Shown one piece after another: positions 25,002-33,414 of a stretch of 33,932 bases of DNA (within the stretch, counting starts at the first letter, position 1; each line of letters opens with the position of its first letter). The stretch is from assembly GCA_003222305.1 (NCBI GenBank), contig QHVQ01000014.1, positions 1 to 33,932 of the forward strand, in the 5' to 3' direction. Both the position numbers and the translations under genes were made by a program. The notes beneath the pieces are model-generated. The model was not told where the DNA came from and made no database searches. It saw only the letters and a list, made by a program, of their open reading frames with translations. Source of the stretch: Acidobacteriota bacterium. Its GTDB lineage: Bacteria > Acidobacteriota > Polarisedimenticolia > Gp22-AA2 > AA152.

Positions 25002-26399
25002 ATGTCGTTTGACCTGTTCGAATCCTTCAAGTCGGCCCTCGACCGCCTGGCTCTCTGGAAGAAAGGGGAAGCGGTGTTGATCGCCGCGTCCGGCGGACCC
25101 GATTCGACCGGCCTACTCGACCTGTTTGCTCGCCTGCAGGAGGAAAGCCCCTTCCCGCTGGCTGTGGTGCACCTTAATCATGGGCTCCGGGGGGATGAAT
25201 CGGATGCGGATGAAAGGTTCGTTGAGACCCTAGCAAAGCGTCACAATCTCTCCTTTCATGTTCGTAGGATCAGCCGGGTGGAGTTAGAGGGCACGACAGA
25301 GGGGCTGGAGGCCGCCGCCCGGAAGGCGCGCTACAGATTCTTGAGGGAGACCGCGCGCACAACCGGATCCTCGCGCGTCGCCCTCGGGCACACTCGCGAA
25401 GATCAGTCCGAAACCTTACTCATGAGGCTGCTCCGAGGCTCAGGACGGCGGGGCCTGGGGGGCATCCACCCCTGCGTGGATGGGATTTTTATCCGGCCAC
25501 TTCTGGAGGTCTCTCGGGAAACGGTGAAGGCCTACTTGCTGCGACGGGGAGGAATCTGGCGAGAGGACTCTTCGAATCAGGATCTGCGGCGCATGCGGAA
25601 TCGGGTTCGTCACCGGCTCATGCCCTTGCTCCGGCAGGAATTCAATCCGGAGATCGACGCGGTACTCGCTCGCACCGCAACGTTCTTTCGGGAGGAGGAC
25701 GAATTCCTGGACACCCTCACCGAGGACCTGGCGCGGCGGCTCATCCGTAATGAAGCCCAAGGATTCTGTCTGAGTATTCCCGCCCTGCGCGTGCTGCCGG
25801 CGGCACTTCGAAGACGCCTTCTGAGAAGTTTCCTTGAAGGCGCCTCGCAGGATTCGGCCCCGCCCGACTTTGAGACCACGGCGGCATTGGAAACCCTGGT
25901 TCGTGAAGGCCGACATCGGGCGGCCGTGACTCTTCGCCCCGATCTGGAGGCGAGGGTCATCTATTCGGATCTGCTTCTGCTCCCTCCGCAAGCTGCGCCG
26001 GAACCGGATGCCGTCCCCCTCCCGGTTCCCGGCGAAGCAGCCCTGCCCGACCTGGGCGTCCGGCTGAGCGCCCGGCAGATGAGCCCCTCGGAGGTAGGGG
26101 ATCCCCGGATCACGACCATCCCGGGGCGGGCCCTTCTGGACGCCGATGCTCTTCCGGGGCCGCTGTTGGTAAGGCGCCGCAGGAACGGCGACCTGTTTCG
26201 GCCCCTGGGTGCCCCCGGCGAGTCGAAGCTCAAGTCGTACTTCATCGACCACAAAGTCCCGAGACCTGTCCGGGATCGGATTCCGCTGGTTGTGGCCGGA
26301 GACAAGATTGCCTGGGTGGTCGGCTATCAGATTGACGATCGCTTTAAGGTGACCCCACGCACCCGACGCGTGGTGGTCCTCTCAAAGGAGCTGCAATGA
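25002..26399 (+). CDS. tilS: tRNA(Ile)-lysidine synthetase
   Basis: TilS attaches lysine to C34 of the CAU-anticodon tRNA-Ile2 so that it reads AUA and is charged with isoleucine. It has 465 aa. The N-type ATP pyrophosphatase P-loop is SGGPDS at 30-35. HLNHGLRGDESDADERF, GLEAAARKARYRFL and GHTREDQSETLLMRLLRGSG follow, with the full C-terminal domains after them (GRALLDADALPGPLLVRRRRNGD and KSYFIDHKVPRPVRDRIPLV). The ATG is only six bases after the 3' A of the upstream CAU tRNA, and no ribosome site is possible between them. Once the tRNA is cut out, the message would start with about five bases. hpt overlaps the stop. The tilS-hpt-ftsH order is known from Gram-positive genomes. Confidence 0.96.
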   Translation: MSFDLFESFKSALDRLALWKKGEAVLIAASGGPDSTGLLDLFARLQEESPFPLAVVHLNHGLRGDESDADERFVETLAKRHNLSFHVRRISRVELEGTTEGLEAAARKARYRFLRETARTTGSSRVALGHTREDQSETLLMRLLRGSGRRGLGGIHPCVDGIFIRPLLEVSRETVKAYLLRRGGIWREDSSNQDLRRMRNRVRHRLMPLLRQEFNPEIDAVLARTATFFREEDEFLDTLTEDLARRLIRNEAQGFCLSIPALRVLPAALRRRLLRSFLEGASQDSAPPDFETTAALETLVREGRHRAAVTLRPDLEARVIYSDLLLLPPQAAPEPDAVPLPVPGEAALPDLGVRLSARQMSPSEVGDPRITTIPGRALLDADALPGPLLVRRRRNGDLFRPLGAPGESKLKSYFIDHKVPRPVRDRIPLVVAGDKIAWVVGYQIDDRFKVTPRTRRVVVLSKELQ

Positions 26400-26905
26400 A
26401 CCTTTCAAGGGAGATTCTGCGATCCGAGGCGGAGATCGCCGAGCGGGTGCGGCAACTCGGCCGCCAGATCACCACGGACCTCGAGGGCAAGGAAATGGCG
26501 GTTCTGGGAATCCTGAAAGGCTCCTTCGTTTTTGTCGCTGACTTGATCAGGCAAATCCGCCTGCCGGTTCAAATCGGTTTCCTGGAAATCAGCCACTCGG
26601 AGAAATCCGAGTTTCTCACCGAGATTCTTTTTTACTCCAATTTCAAAGTCGAGGGGACCAACCTCCTGGTGGTGGAGGACATCCTGGATACCGGGATCAC
26701 TCTCGCCTATCTCACGGAGCAGCTGGCCGCCAAGGGGCCGAAATCGATCCGAATCTGTACTTTTTTGGACAAGCCGGAAAGGCGGAAAGTGGACATTCAG
26801 CCGGACTATGTGGGATTCCCGGTCCCGAACAAACACGTGGTCGGCTACGGCCTGGACTTCCAGGGCCGGTTTCGAAACCTCCCCTATCTGACCTATATGG
26901 AATAG
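26396..26905 (+). CDS. hpt: hypoxanthine phosphoribosyltransferase (atypical loop)
   Basis: HPRT salvages hypoxanthine/guanine with PRPP to IMP/GMP. It has 169 aa, normal for short bacterial forms. VLGILKGSFVFVADLIR is at 36-52 and the PRPP motif VVEDILDTG at 92-100. CTFLDKPERR and VGYGLDFQGRFRNLPYL, both typical, follow. The segment between LPVQI and the PRPP motif (residues 61-88) is unusual: the flexible catalytic loop that normally reads like SSYG..SSGEV is replaced by EISHSEKSEFLTEIL. The Ser-Tyr pair of loop II is therefore not seen, and activity or specificity may differ. The ATG overlaps the tilS stop with AAGGAG upstream. Palindromes after the stop (TCCCTCGAGGGA at 26906-26917 and CCCC-AGA-GGGG at 26928-26938) are too weak to call a terminator. 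Confidence 0.9.
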   Translation: MNLSREILRSEAEIAERVRQLGRQITTDLEGKEMAVLGILKGSFVFVADLIRQIRLPVQIGFLEISHSEKSEFLTEILFYSNFKVEGTNLLVVEDILDTGITLAYLTEQLAAKGPKSIRICTFLDKPERRKVDIQPDYVGFPVPNKHVVGYGLDFQGRFRNLPYLTYME

Positions 26906-26978
26906 TCCCTCGAGGGAATGAAGACCCCCCCAGAGGGGTTCCTTAAGGCACGCCAGGGAGATCGCCACCCTCTCGGCG

Positions 26979-27007
26979 TTGAAAGGCCCTGCCGAAGGGG
27001 TTATATT
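26979..27007 (+). promoter_or_regulatory. sigma70-type promoter for ftsH
   Basis: TTGAAA at 26979-26984, a 17-base spacer and TATATT at 27002-27007. The predicted start near 27014 gives a leader of about 17 bases with GGGAG at 27021-27025 before the TTG start codon. ftsH can thus be transcribed apart from tilS-hpt. Confidence 0.65.
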
Positions 27008-27030
27008 TACCGGCGACATCGGGAGTCAAT

Positions 27031-28971
27031 TTGAACACTCTGGCGAAGAACATCATCTTCTGGCTGGTCATCATTGTCCTGGCCTTGGTGGCGTACCGCT
27101 TCCTGGCAGGGACGACGGTGCCACAGACCGAGCTGTCCTTCAGCGAATTCCTGAGCCAAGCCGAGGCAGGGAAGATTTCCGAGGTCACACTCAACGGCAG
27201 CGACGTGGATGGGGCCTACCTCGAGAAAGACACCTCGGGGCAGACCCGCACTTTTCATACCGTGGCGCCCGACTATCCGGACCTCGTCAAGGATCTGCGA
27301 AAATTCAACGTCACCATCACGGCCAAGAAGCCCAAAGATGCCAACTACCTGGTCACTGTCCTTTCATGGCTTCCCATGGTCTTGTTGGTGGGCATTTGGA
27401 TCTTTTTCATGCGCCAGATGCAGTCGGGCGGCAACAAGGCTCTTTCCTTCGGGAAGAGCAAGGCCAAGCTCTCTTCCTCCCAGGGGAAGAAGGTGACCTT
27501 CCGGGACGTCGCCGGGGTGGACGAGGCTAAAGAGGAGCTCCAGGAAATCATCGAGTTTCTCAAAGAACCGCAGAAGTTCCAGAAGTTGGGCGGAAAGATC
27601 CCCAAGGGCGTGCTCCTGATGGGTCCTCCGGGAACCGGCAAGACCCTGCTGGCCCGAGCCATCGCCGGCGAGGCCAACGTCCCCTTTTTCTCCATTTCTG
27701 GTTCGGACTTCGTCGAAATGTTCGTGGGGGTTGGGGCGAGCCGGGTGCGAGATCTCTTCGAGCAGGGAAAGAAAAACGCCCCCTGCATTATCTTCATCGA
27801 CGAGATCGACGCCGTGGGGCGGCATCGGGGCGCGGGGCTCGGCGGTGGCCATGATGAGCGCGAGCAGACCCTGAACCAGCTCCTGGTGGAGATGGACGGT
27901 TTCGAGAGCAATGAAGGAGTCATCCTGATTGCCGCCACCAACCGGCCCGACGTGCTCGACCCGGCGCTCTTGCGGCCCGGGCGGTTCGACCGCCGTGTAG
28001 TGGTGCCACGCCCCGATGTGAAGGGGCGCGAGGAAATCCTCCGAGTGCACACCCGCAAGACTCCACTGGGGGAGGACGTGGATCTTCAGGTGATGGCTCG
28101 CGGGAGCCCGGGCTTCTCCGGAGCAGACCTGGCAAACCTGGTCAATGAAGCTGCGCTGAATGCCGCCCGTTACGGAAAGAAGGCGGTAATGATGGAGGAC
28201 TTCGAGGGGGCCAAAGACAAAGTACTGATGGGCACCGAGAGGAAGAGTCTGATCATCAGCGAGGAGGAGAAGAAGGTCACCGCCTACCATGAAGCCGGGC
28301 ACGCCCTGGTGGCGGCAACGCTTCCCGACACCGATCCGCTGCACAAGGTGACCATCATCCCCCGAGGCATGGCCCTGGGCGTGACCCAACAGCTTCCCAT
28401 TGACGACCGACACAACTACAGCCGGGAGTATCTGCGCAGCCAGATTGCGGTGATGATGGGCGGACGCGTGGCGGAGGAACTCTATCTGCAGAAGATCACC
28501 ACCGGCGCAGGGAACGACCTCGAGCAGGCCACCGACATGGCCCGACGCATGGTATGCGAGTGGGGCATGAGCGAGACCATGGGTCCCCTCACGTTTGGCA
28601 AGAAGGAAGAGCAGATTTTCTTGGGCAGGGAGATTGCTCAGCATCAGGACTACAGCGAAAGCACCGCCGCCCTCATCGACAAGGAGGTCAAGCGGCTGGT
28701 TCTGGAAGGGTACGAGAGAGCCAGGGAAGTCCTCTCCAGTCACGCTGAAGCCTTGCATCGGATCGCGAGGGCTCTGCTCGAGTACGAGGTGCTGGCGGGA
28801 GAGGAGGTTCTGCGGGTAATGCGTGGCGAGGAGTTCGTACCGCAGCAGCGCGAGCGAAAAACCCGCAGACCTGAGCCCGGCACGGTGTCCCGGCCCGAAC
28901 CAGAGAGGGTGCGAGACGGTCGCCCCGAGGCCCCGGTCATCGCGCCCGATCCCTTGAAACAGCCCGGCTAA
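27031..28971 (+). CDS. ftsH: ATP-dependent zinc metalloprotease FtsH
   Basis: A membrane-anchored AAA+ protease that degrades membrane and short-lived cytoplasmic proteins. It has 646 aa. TM1 is [17 protein letters not shown] near 8-24, a periplasmic domain follows, and TM2 is [19 protein letters not shown] near 108-126. The AAA module has GPPGTGKT at 198-205, [11 protein letters not shown], and the second region of homology [13 protein letters not shown]. The protease domain has HEAGH at 420-424, with the third zinc ligand expected at Asp496 (GNDLEQATD). The C-terminus is a charged, proline-rich tail. The start is the TTG at 27031, because the frame opens directly with the membrane anchor and GGGAG is five bases upstream. 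folP follows after 58 bases. Confidence 0.98.
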   Translation: MNTLAKNIIFWLVIIVLALVAYRFLAGTTVPQTELSFSEFLSQAEAGKISEVTLNGSDVDGAYLEKDTSGQTRTFHTVAPDYPDLVKDLRKFNVTITAKKPKDANYLVTVLSWLPMVLLVGIWIFFMRQMQSGGNKALSFGKSKAKLSSSQGKKVTFRDVAGVDEAKEELQEIIEFLKEPQKFQKLGGKIPKGVLLMGPPGTGKTLLARAIAGEANVPFFSISGSDFVEMFVGVGASRVRDLFEQGKKNAPCIIFIDEIDAVGRHRGAGLGGGHDEREQTLNQLLVEMDGFESNEGVILIAATNRPDVLDPALLRPGRFDRRVVVPRPDVKGREEILRVHTRKTPLGEDVDLQVMARGSPGFSGADLANLVNEAALNAARYGKKAVMMEDFEGAKDKVLMGTERKSLIISEEEKKVTAYHEAGHALVAATLPDTDPLHKVTIIPRGMALGVTQQLPIDDRHNYSREYLRSQIAVMMGGRVAEELYLQKITTGAGNDLEQATDMARRMVCEWGMSETMGPLTFGKKEEQIFLGREIAQHQDYSESTAALIDKEVKRLVLEGYERAREVLSSHAEALHRIARALLEYEVLAGEEVLRVMRGEEFVPQQRERKTRRPEPGTVSRPEPERVRDGRPEAPVIAPDPLKQPG

Positions 28972-29029
28972 TCCTCGGAGAAATCCGCTTCCCGGCCCTA
29001 CACCACCCTCGGATCACCCCGGGGAAGCA

Positions 29030-30229
29030 GTGACCCATAGCCTCCTACTGATGGAGGGTTTTTATCCTCCGCGAAGCCCGGATCACCTCCGGGCCCTGGG
29101 ACTGCCGGGGAACTTTCATACCCTCGGAGCCGTCGGACTTTTGCTTCGGATCGAGGGACTGTCAGTCCAATCCGCACGGTTTCTCAACGAATTGGCCCGG
29201 GAATGCGGTGGCCGGTCCCGGAGGCTTCCGCTTCCCCGTCCCGGCATCTGCATCCTGGTTGTACTTCCGCACGAAGCCCGAGAAGCATTCGCGAGCAGGC
29301 TCCGTTCCCACCCCCTTTTGCGTTCGCTGGCCGGGGAGATTGACACCGCGCGCCGGGCAGCTCGCCGGTCCATCGGCCGCCTGCGACTCCGACGCAGAAC
29401 CCTGCCCCTGCACGGCCGAACCCTGATCCAGGGGATCTTGAACGTCACTCCTGACTCTTTTTCCGACGGTGGTCGCTGGGCCGATCCCGCGCGCGCGGTG
29501 GAGCACGCCTTCCAAATGGTGGAGGAGGGCGCGGACCTAGTGGACATCGGCGGCGAGTCCACCCGCCCCGGCGCGCGTGCCGTTCCCGCCCACGAGGAGA
29601 TCCGCCGCGTCCTCCCCGTGATCGAGGCCCTGGTGGGGAGGATTCGCGTTCCCCTTTCCGTGGACACCACGAAGGTCGAGGTAGCCGAAGCGGCGCTCGG
29701 CGCCGGCGCCGAGCTGGTCAATGACATCAGCGGGCTGACCTTCAATCCATCCTTGGCCGAAACCGTCGCCCGCCACGGCGCCGGCGTGATCCTCTCTCAT
29801 ATCAAGGGCCGCCCCCGCTCGATGCAGCGGAAGCCTGGTTACCACCACCTTCTTCCCGAGGTGATCGGCTTCTTGCAGAAGTCGATCCGCCGAGCCCTGG
29901 AAGCGGGAGTACCTCACGATGCGATCCTGGTGGACCCCGGAATCGGCTTTGGGAAGACCGCCCTTCACAATCTCTTGCTGCTGCGGTTTCTCTCCGCCTT
30001 GCATAGCACCGGCTGCCCCATTCTGGTCGGTGCGTCGCGAAAATCTTTTCTGGGAGCAATTCTCGGAGAGGGGACCGACCGGCGGCTCCATGGAAGTTTG
30101 TCCGTCGCCGCCCTCGCGGTAACCGCCGGGGCCTCGGCGCTAAGGGTCCACGACGTGGCAGCAACGCTCGCTGCGGTCCGGGTGGCGGAGTCGGTGAGAG
30201 AGGCTACAATGGCTCGACTCAAACGGTGA
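29030..30229 (+). CDS. folP: dihydropteroate synthase with N-terminal extension
   Basis: FolP condenses the FolK product with p-aminobenzoate to dihydropteroate and is the sulfonamide target. It has 399 aa against about 280 for the minimal enzyme. The TIM-barrel core starts near 125: GILNVTPDSFSDGG at 135-148, then DIGGESTRPGARAVP, VPLSVDTTK, ELVNDISGL, VDPGIGFGKT, LVGASRKSFLG and a final RVHDV. The segment usually reading like MHMKG.P..MQ is LSHIKGRPRSMQ. The first ~125 residues (with LLLRIEGLSVQSARFLNELARE in fragments) form a separate alpha/beta domain. I think a similar domain occurs in some other bacterial FolP proteins. The start is GTG at 29030 with only GGGGAAG upstream, and an ATG at 29051 is possible. 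cdaA starts eight bases after the stop. Confidence 0.94.
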   Translation: MTHSLLLMEGFYPPRSPDHLRALGLPGNFHTLGAVGLLLRIEGLSVQSARFLNELARECGGRSRRLPLPRPGICILVVLPHEAREAFASRLRSHPLLRSLAGEIDTARRAARRSIGRLRLRRRTLPLHGRTLIQGILNVTPDSFSDGGRWADPARAVEHAFQMVEEGADLVDIGGESTRPGARAVPAHEEIRRVLPVIEALVGRIRVPLSVDTTKVEVAEAALGAGAELVNDISGLTFNPSLAETVARHGAGVILSHIKGRPRSMQRKPGYHHLLPEVIGFLQKSIRRALEAGVPHDAILVDPGIGFGKTALHNLLLLRFLSALHSTGCPILVGASRKSFLGAILGEGTDRRLHGSLSVAALAVTAGASALRVHDVAATLAAVRVAESVREATMARLKR

Positions 30230-30236
30230 GGTCTCC

Positions 30237-31094
30237 TTGCTGAATTCCTTCCTGGAAGCCGCCCACTTGAACCAGTTCGGATGGATGGACCTTTTGGACG
30301 TCCTGCTGCTCTCGGTCATCATTTACTATCTGCTGCTCCTGATCCGCGGGACCCGGGCCGTCCAGATGGTGGTGGGTGTCCTGGTCATGGCCGCTGCCTT
30401 TTGGGTTTCCGGACTTCCCGAAGGGGCTCACCTGCGCACCGTTCACCGGGTCCTCGGGTCCTTCCTCTTCTATGTCCCCTTCGCCCTCATCGTCATATTC
30501 CAGGACACCATCCGGCGGGCGCTGGCGGGTCTGGCGCGCAATCCGTTCCGGATGCTCCATCCTCCCCTCACCGATTCCATGATCCGGGACATCGCCCAGG
30601 CGGCGGGCGCTCTGGCCGAGCGGCGCCACGGCGCGCTGATCGTGATCGCGAGGGAACAAGGCCTTCGAGAGCAAGTGGAGACAGGCATCCTGCTGGATGC
30701 GGCGCTGTCCTACGATCTCCTGGTAAACCTTTTCGCGCCGCACGCTCCCTTGCATGACGGCGCGGTCATTCTCTCCGACGGGCGAATCAGGGCCGCAGCC
30801 TGCTTCCTTCCTCTCTCGGGAGACAGCGATCTCGGAAGGGACCTGGGGACTCGGCACCGGGCGGCGCTAGGGATCACCGAAGAGGCCGACGCCCTGGCAA
30901 TCGTGGTCTCCGAGGAGACAGGGATCATCTCGATGTGCGATGCTGGCCGGATGGTGCGAGGGCTGGATGCCGTCTCGGTGGCCAACTCGCTGCGGGAGCG
31001 CTTGGCCCTGCGCGGTGGGAGACTCGAATCCGTGCCGGTGCCCACGATGGGGCCCGCCCGGCCGCGTCATGGAGGCAGCGTCGGTGCGCCTTGA
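30237..31094 (+). CDS. cdaA: membrane diadenylate cyclase (c-di-AMP synthase)
   Basis: CdaA (DacA/YbbP type) makes cyclic di-AMP from two ATP. It has 285 aa. Three N-terminal transmembrane helices lie at about 18-37, 42-60 and 73-90 (LLDVLLLSVIIYYLLLLI is the first). The DisA_N/DAC domain carries DGA at 174-176 within PLHDGAVILSDGRI, and GTRHRAALG at 204-212 with the RHR motif, so both catalytic signatures are intact. The start is a TTG at 30237 preceded by GAGG. It matches the usual short lead before the first helix. The cdaR start lies inside its last codons. Cyclic di-AMP controls potassium and osmolyte balance and wall homeostasis in Firmicutes. Receptors and phosphodiesterases are not in this window. 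Confidence 0.96.
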   Translation: MLNSFLEAAHLNQFGWMDLLDVLLLSVIIYYLLLLIRGTRAVQMVVGVLVMAAAFWVSGLPEGAHLRTVHRVLGSFLFYVPFALIVIFQDTIRRALAGLARNPFRMLHPPLTDSMIRDIAQAAGALAERRHGALIVIAREQGLREQVETGILLDAALSYDLLVNLFAPHAPLHDGAVILSDGRIRAAACFLPLSGDSDLGRDLGTRHRAALGITEEADALAIVVSEETGIISMCDAGRMVRGLDAVSVANSLRERLALRGGRLESVPVPTMGPARPRHGGSVGAP

Positions 31095-32037
31095 TTTTCG
31101 GAAAAACCTTTCCCTGAAGGCCCTGGCCTTGCTACTCGCTTTGTTCGTCTGGGTCTTCACCACCGGCGAGATTCAAAGGGTCAAAGACCTGACCGTCCCC
31201 CTGCAGTTCACCGGCCTTCCTCGTGGGATGGTCCTCTCGGGAGAAGTCCCCGATCGCGTGTCACTGCGCATTCAGGCGCCCGAGCCGATCCTACAGCGCA
31301 TCAGCGCCGACCAGGTGGACGTCCACCTGGATCTCTCCCAGCTCCCGGCGGGAGACCAAGTCTTAACGCTCACCCCGGACCGCTTTCGAGTGAGCGGTGC
31401 CCAGGTGATTCGAGTGACGCCCCGGGTCCTCCCCTTACGAATCGTTCCGCAGGCGGAAAAGGAGGTGGCCGTGGTGCCGCGTCTGGAAGGAAAACCGCCC
31501 GAGGGGTTTGAAGTGGTAGACTACCGCGTTGAGCCGTCCACGGTGGTGGTCGTGGGTCCCGAGGATGCCGTGCGCGAAGTGCGCCGGGCCACCACGGGAA
31601 GCATTCCGGTGGGCGGGCTCATCGCTTCCAGCGAATTGAGAGTTCATCCTATTCCCGAGGGAAGCACCGGCAGTCCGGTCCACCTGCGAGATCCCGACAG
31701 CACAGTTCTGGTTCGAATTGGGGTCAGGGAGAGACCGCTGGAGCGGTCTTTCAAGGATGTGCCGGTGCGCGCGCGGGGAGCCGCCTACGAGGCGCGGCTG
31801 CGACCTGAAGCCATCAACGTGCGAGTCTCAGGTCCCACCTCGCTGGTGGCGGCGCTGGATCGCGGGAACCTGCTCGTGGAAGTGGATCTGGAGGGACTCC
31901 GTCCCAGGGAGCGGGATTATCGCCTCCCTCCCCGCGTGAGATTGGTGGGGGTCTCCCGCGAGCGCGAGCTGGAGGTGCTTTCCGCCTCGCGCACCGTGGC
32001 GGTCCGGATTGGGACAGTCGCACAGGAGAAACCTTGA
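31084..32037 (+). CDS. cdaR: YbbR-domain regulator of the diadenylate cyclase
   Basis: CdaR (YbbR) is a membrane-anchored extracytoplasmic protein that binds and modulates CdaA. It has 317 aa from the GTG at 31084. A single N-terminal TM helix, LKALALLLALFVWVFTTGE, is followed by three or so beta-rich YbbR repeats. Each has the VPLQFTGLPRGMVLSGEVPD or VVPRLEGKPPEGFEVVDYRV pattern and ends with VVVGPEDAVREVRRA-type loops. The GTG has GGAGG eight bases upstream, inside the end of cdaA. An ATG at 31069 would add five residues. The frame is open further upstream, but that part overlaps cdaA and looks spurious. The stop overlaps the glmM start (TTGA), the tight cdaA-cdaR-glmM layout known from Firmicutes. 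Confidence 0.93.
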   Translation: MRLDFRKNLSLKALALLLALFVWVFTTGEIQRVKDLTVPLQFTGLPRGMVLSGEVPDRVSLRIQAPEPILQRISADQVDVHLDLSQLPAGDQVLTLTPDRFRVSGAQVIRVTPRVLPLRIVPQAEKEVAVVPRLEGKPPEGFEVVDYRVEPSTVVVVGPEDAVREVRRATTGSIPVGGLIASSELRVHPIPEGSTGSPVHLRDPDSTVLVRIGVRERPLERSFKDVPVRARGAAYEARLRPEAINVRVSGPTSLVAALDRGNLLVEVDLEGLRPRERDYRLPPRVRLVGVSRERELEVLSASRTVAVRIGTVAQEKP

Positions 32038-33380
32038 GACACCTGTTCGGAACGGATGGAATCCGGGGCGTCGCGGGCGAGTTCCCTCTGGACGCATCCA
32101 CCGTGGAGCGGATCGGCCTGGCCCTGACCTGGACGCTGCGGGATGAAGAGAGTGTCGAGGCACCACGCGTCCTGGTGGGACGCGATACCCGAGAGTCGGG
32201 AGAGAAGCTGGAAGCGGCGCTGTCGCGAGGTATTGCTCAAGCGGGTGGCGCCGTGAGTCTCGTCGGCGTGGTGACGACTCCCGCGGTGGCTCACTTGACC
32301 CTTGCCGCGGGATTCGACGCCGGTGTGGTCATCTCCGCTTCCCACAATGCCTTCCAGGACAATGGCATCAAAGTCTTTTCGCGCCGCGGGATGAAGCTCC
32401 CCGACCATGAGGAAGCCGGGATCGAGCGGCGGATTCTGGGAGACGACTTTCATCCAGCACCGCGCACGGGACCGGTTCCGATCGGCGCAGAGGACCTCCT
32501 GGAGAGATACCTCAACTCGTTGGTCCAGGCGGTAGGTGCTGGGCGACCCTTTGTCGGAGTGCGGGTGGCACTGGACTGTGCCCATGGCGCAGCGACCCGC
32601 ATTGCTCCGGAGATTTTCACTCGGCTGGGAGCCCAGACCCTCTTGCTGGGGGGCAGTCCCGACGGCCGGAACATCAACAGCCGCTGCGGCTCCCTGCACC
32701 CCGAATCCCTCGCAGAAACGGTGGTGAAGGAATCAACCGACCTGGGCTTTGCTTTTGACGGCGACGGGGACCGGGTCGTGGCGGTGGATCGGAGCGGCAG
32801 GATTCTCGATGGGGACTACATCCTCTACCTGGCGGCCGAGGACCTGAAGGAGCGCGGCCTGCTCAGCGGTGGAACCGTGGTGGCCACGGTGATGAGCAAT
32901 CTCTGGCTGGAGAAGGCGTTGGCGTCCGCGGGCATCCGCATGATGCGGGCACCTGTGGGAGACAAGTATGTCCTGGAGGCCATGCAGCGCGGCGGTTTCG
33001 CCCTGGGGGGCGAGCAGTCTGGACACATCATCTTCCTGCGGGACGCCACCACAGGGGACGGAGTCCTCACGGCGCTGAAGTTTCTGGACCTTCTCCGGCG
33101 TCGACGCATCGACCTGTCCCATTGGGCCGCGAGCATCACCCCCTGTCCGCAGATCTTGCTCAATGTGCGAGTGGGTTCCAAGCCACCCCTCGAGGGCGTG
33201 GCGGAGATCCAGAGAGCGGTGGCTCTGGCCGAGCGGGAGCTGAAGGGCAGCGGACGAGTGCTGCTGCGCTACTCGGGCACCGAGCCGATTCTTCGCGTGA
33301 TGGTGGAGGGAGAGGACGAGGCGCAGATTTCTCGGACCGCTTCGGAACTTCGCGACCTGGTGGCGGCGCGGTTGGGCTGA
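32034..33380 (+). CDS. glmM: phosphoglucosamine mutase
   Basis: GlmM converts GlcN-6-P to GlcN-1-P between GlmS and GlmU. It has 448 aa. LFGTDGIRG is at 4-12 and [10 protein letters not shown] at 47-56. The phosphoserine loop is [14 protein letters not shown] with Ser103 as the expected phosphorylated residue. The metal loop is [21 protein letters not shown] and the phosphate-binding [15 protein letters not shown] follow. The commonly seen SASHNP is SASHNA here, a small departure. The start is a TTG overlapping the cdaR stop, with AGGAG six bases upstream. In Gram-positive bacteria GlmM binds and inhibits CdaA, and the coupled gene order suggests the same complex could form here, though sequence alone cannot show it. 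Confidence 0.97.
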   Translation: MRHLFGTDGIRGVAGEFPLDASTVERIGLALTWTLRDEESVEAPRVLVGRDTRESGEKLEAALSRGIAQAGGAVSLVGVVTTPAVAHLTLAAGFDAGVVISASHNAFQDNGIKVFSRRGMKLPDHEEAGIERRILGDDFHPAPRTGPVPIGAEDLLERYLNSLVQAVGAGRPFVGVRVALDCAHGAATRIAPEIFTRLGAQTLLLGGSPDGRNINSRCGSLHPESLAETVVKESTDLGFAFDGDGDRVVAVDRSGRILDGDYILYLAAEDLKERGLLSGGTVVATVMSNLWLEKALASAGIRMMRAPVGDKYVLEAMQRGGFALGGEQSGHIIFLRDATTGDGVLTALKFLDLLRRRRIDLSHWAASITPCPQILLNVRVGSKPPLEGVAEIQRAVALAERELKGSGRVLLRYSGTEPILRVMVEGEDEAQISRTASELRDLVAARLG

Positions 33381-33382
33381 AT

Positions 33383-33398
33383 GGGGGCCTGAGCCCCC
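33383..33398 (+). other. stem-loop between glmM and pdxJ
   Basis: GGGGGC (33383-33388) and GCCCCC (33393-33398) form a perfect six-pair stem around a CTGA loop, starting two bases after the glmM stop. No T run follows, so it is not a standard terminator. It may shield the pdxJ ribosome site, stabilise upstream mRNA or act with Rho. Confidence 0.5.
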
Positions 33399-33414
33399 TG
33401 CGGAGAACGCAGAG

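Noticed and set aside
26906-26948. Run of short palindromes after hpt as a transcription terminator
   Set aside because: Stems are only four pairs long and lack a T tract; they may be incidental, and the ftsH promoter follows closely.
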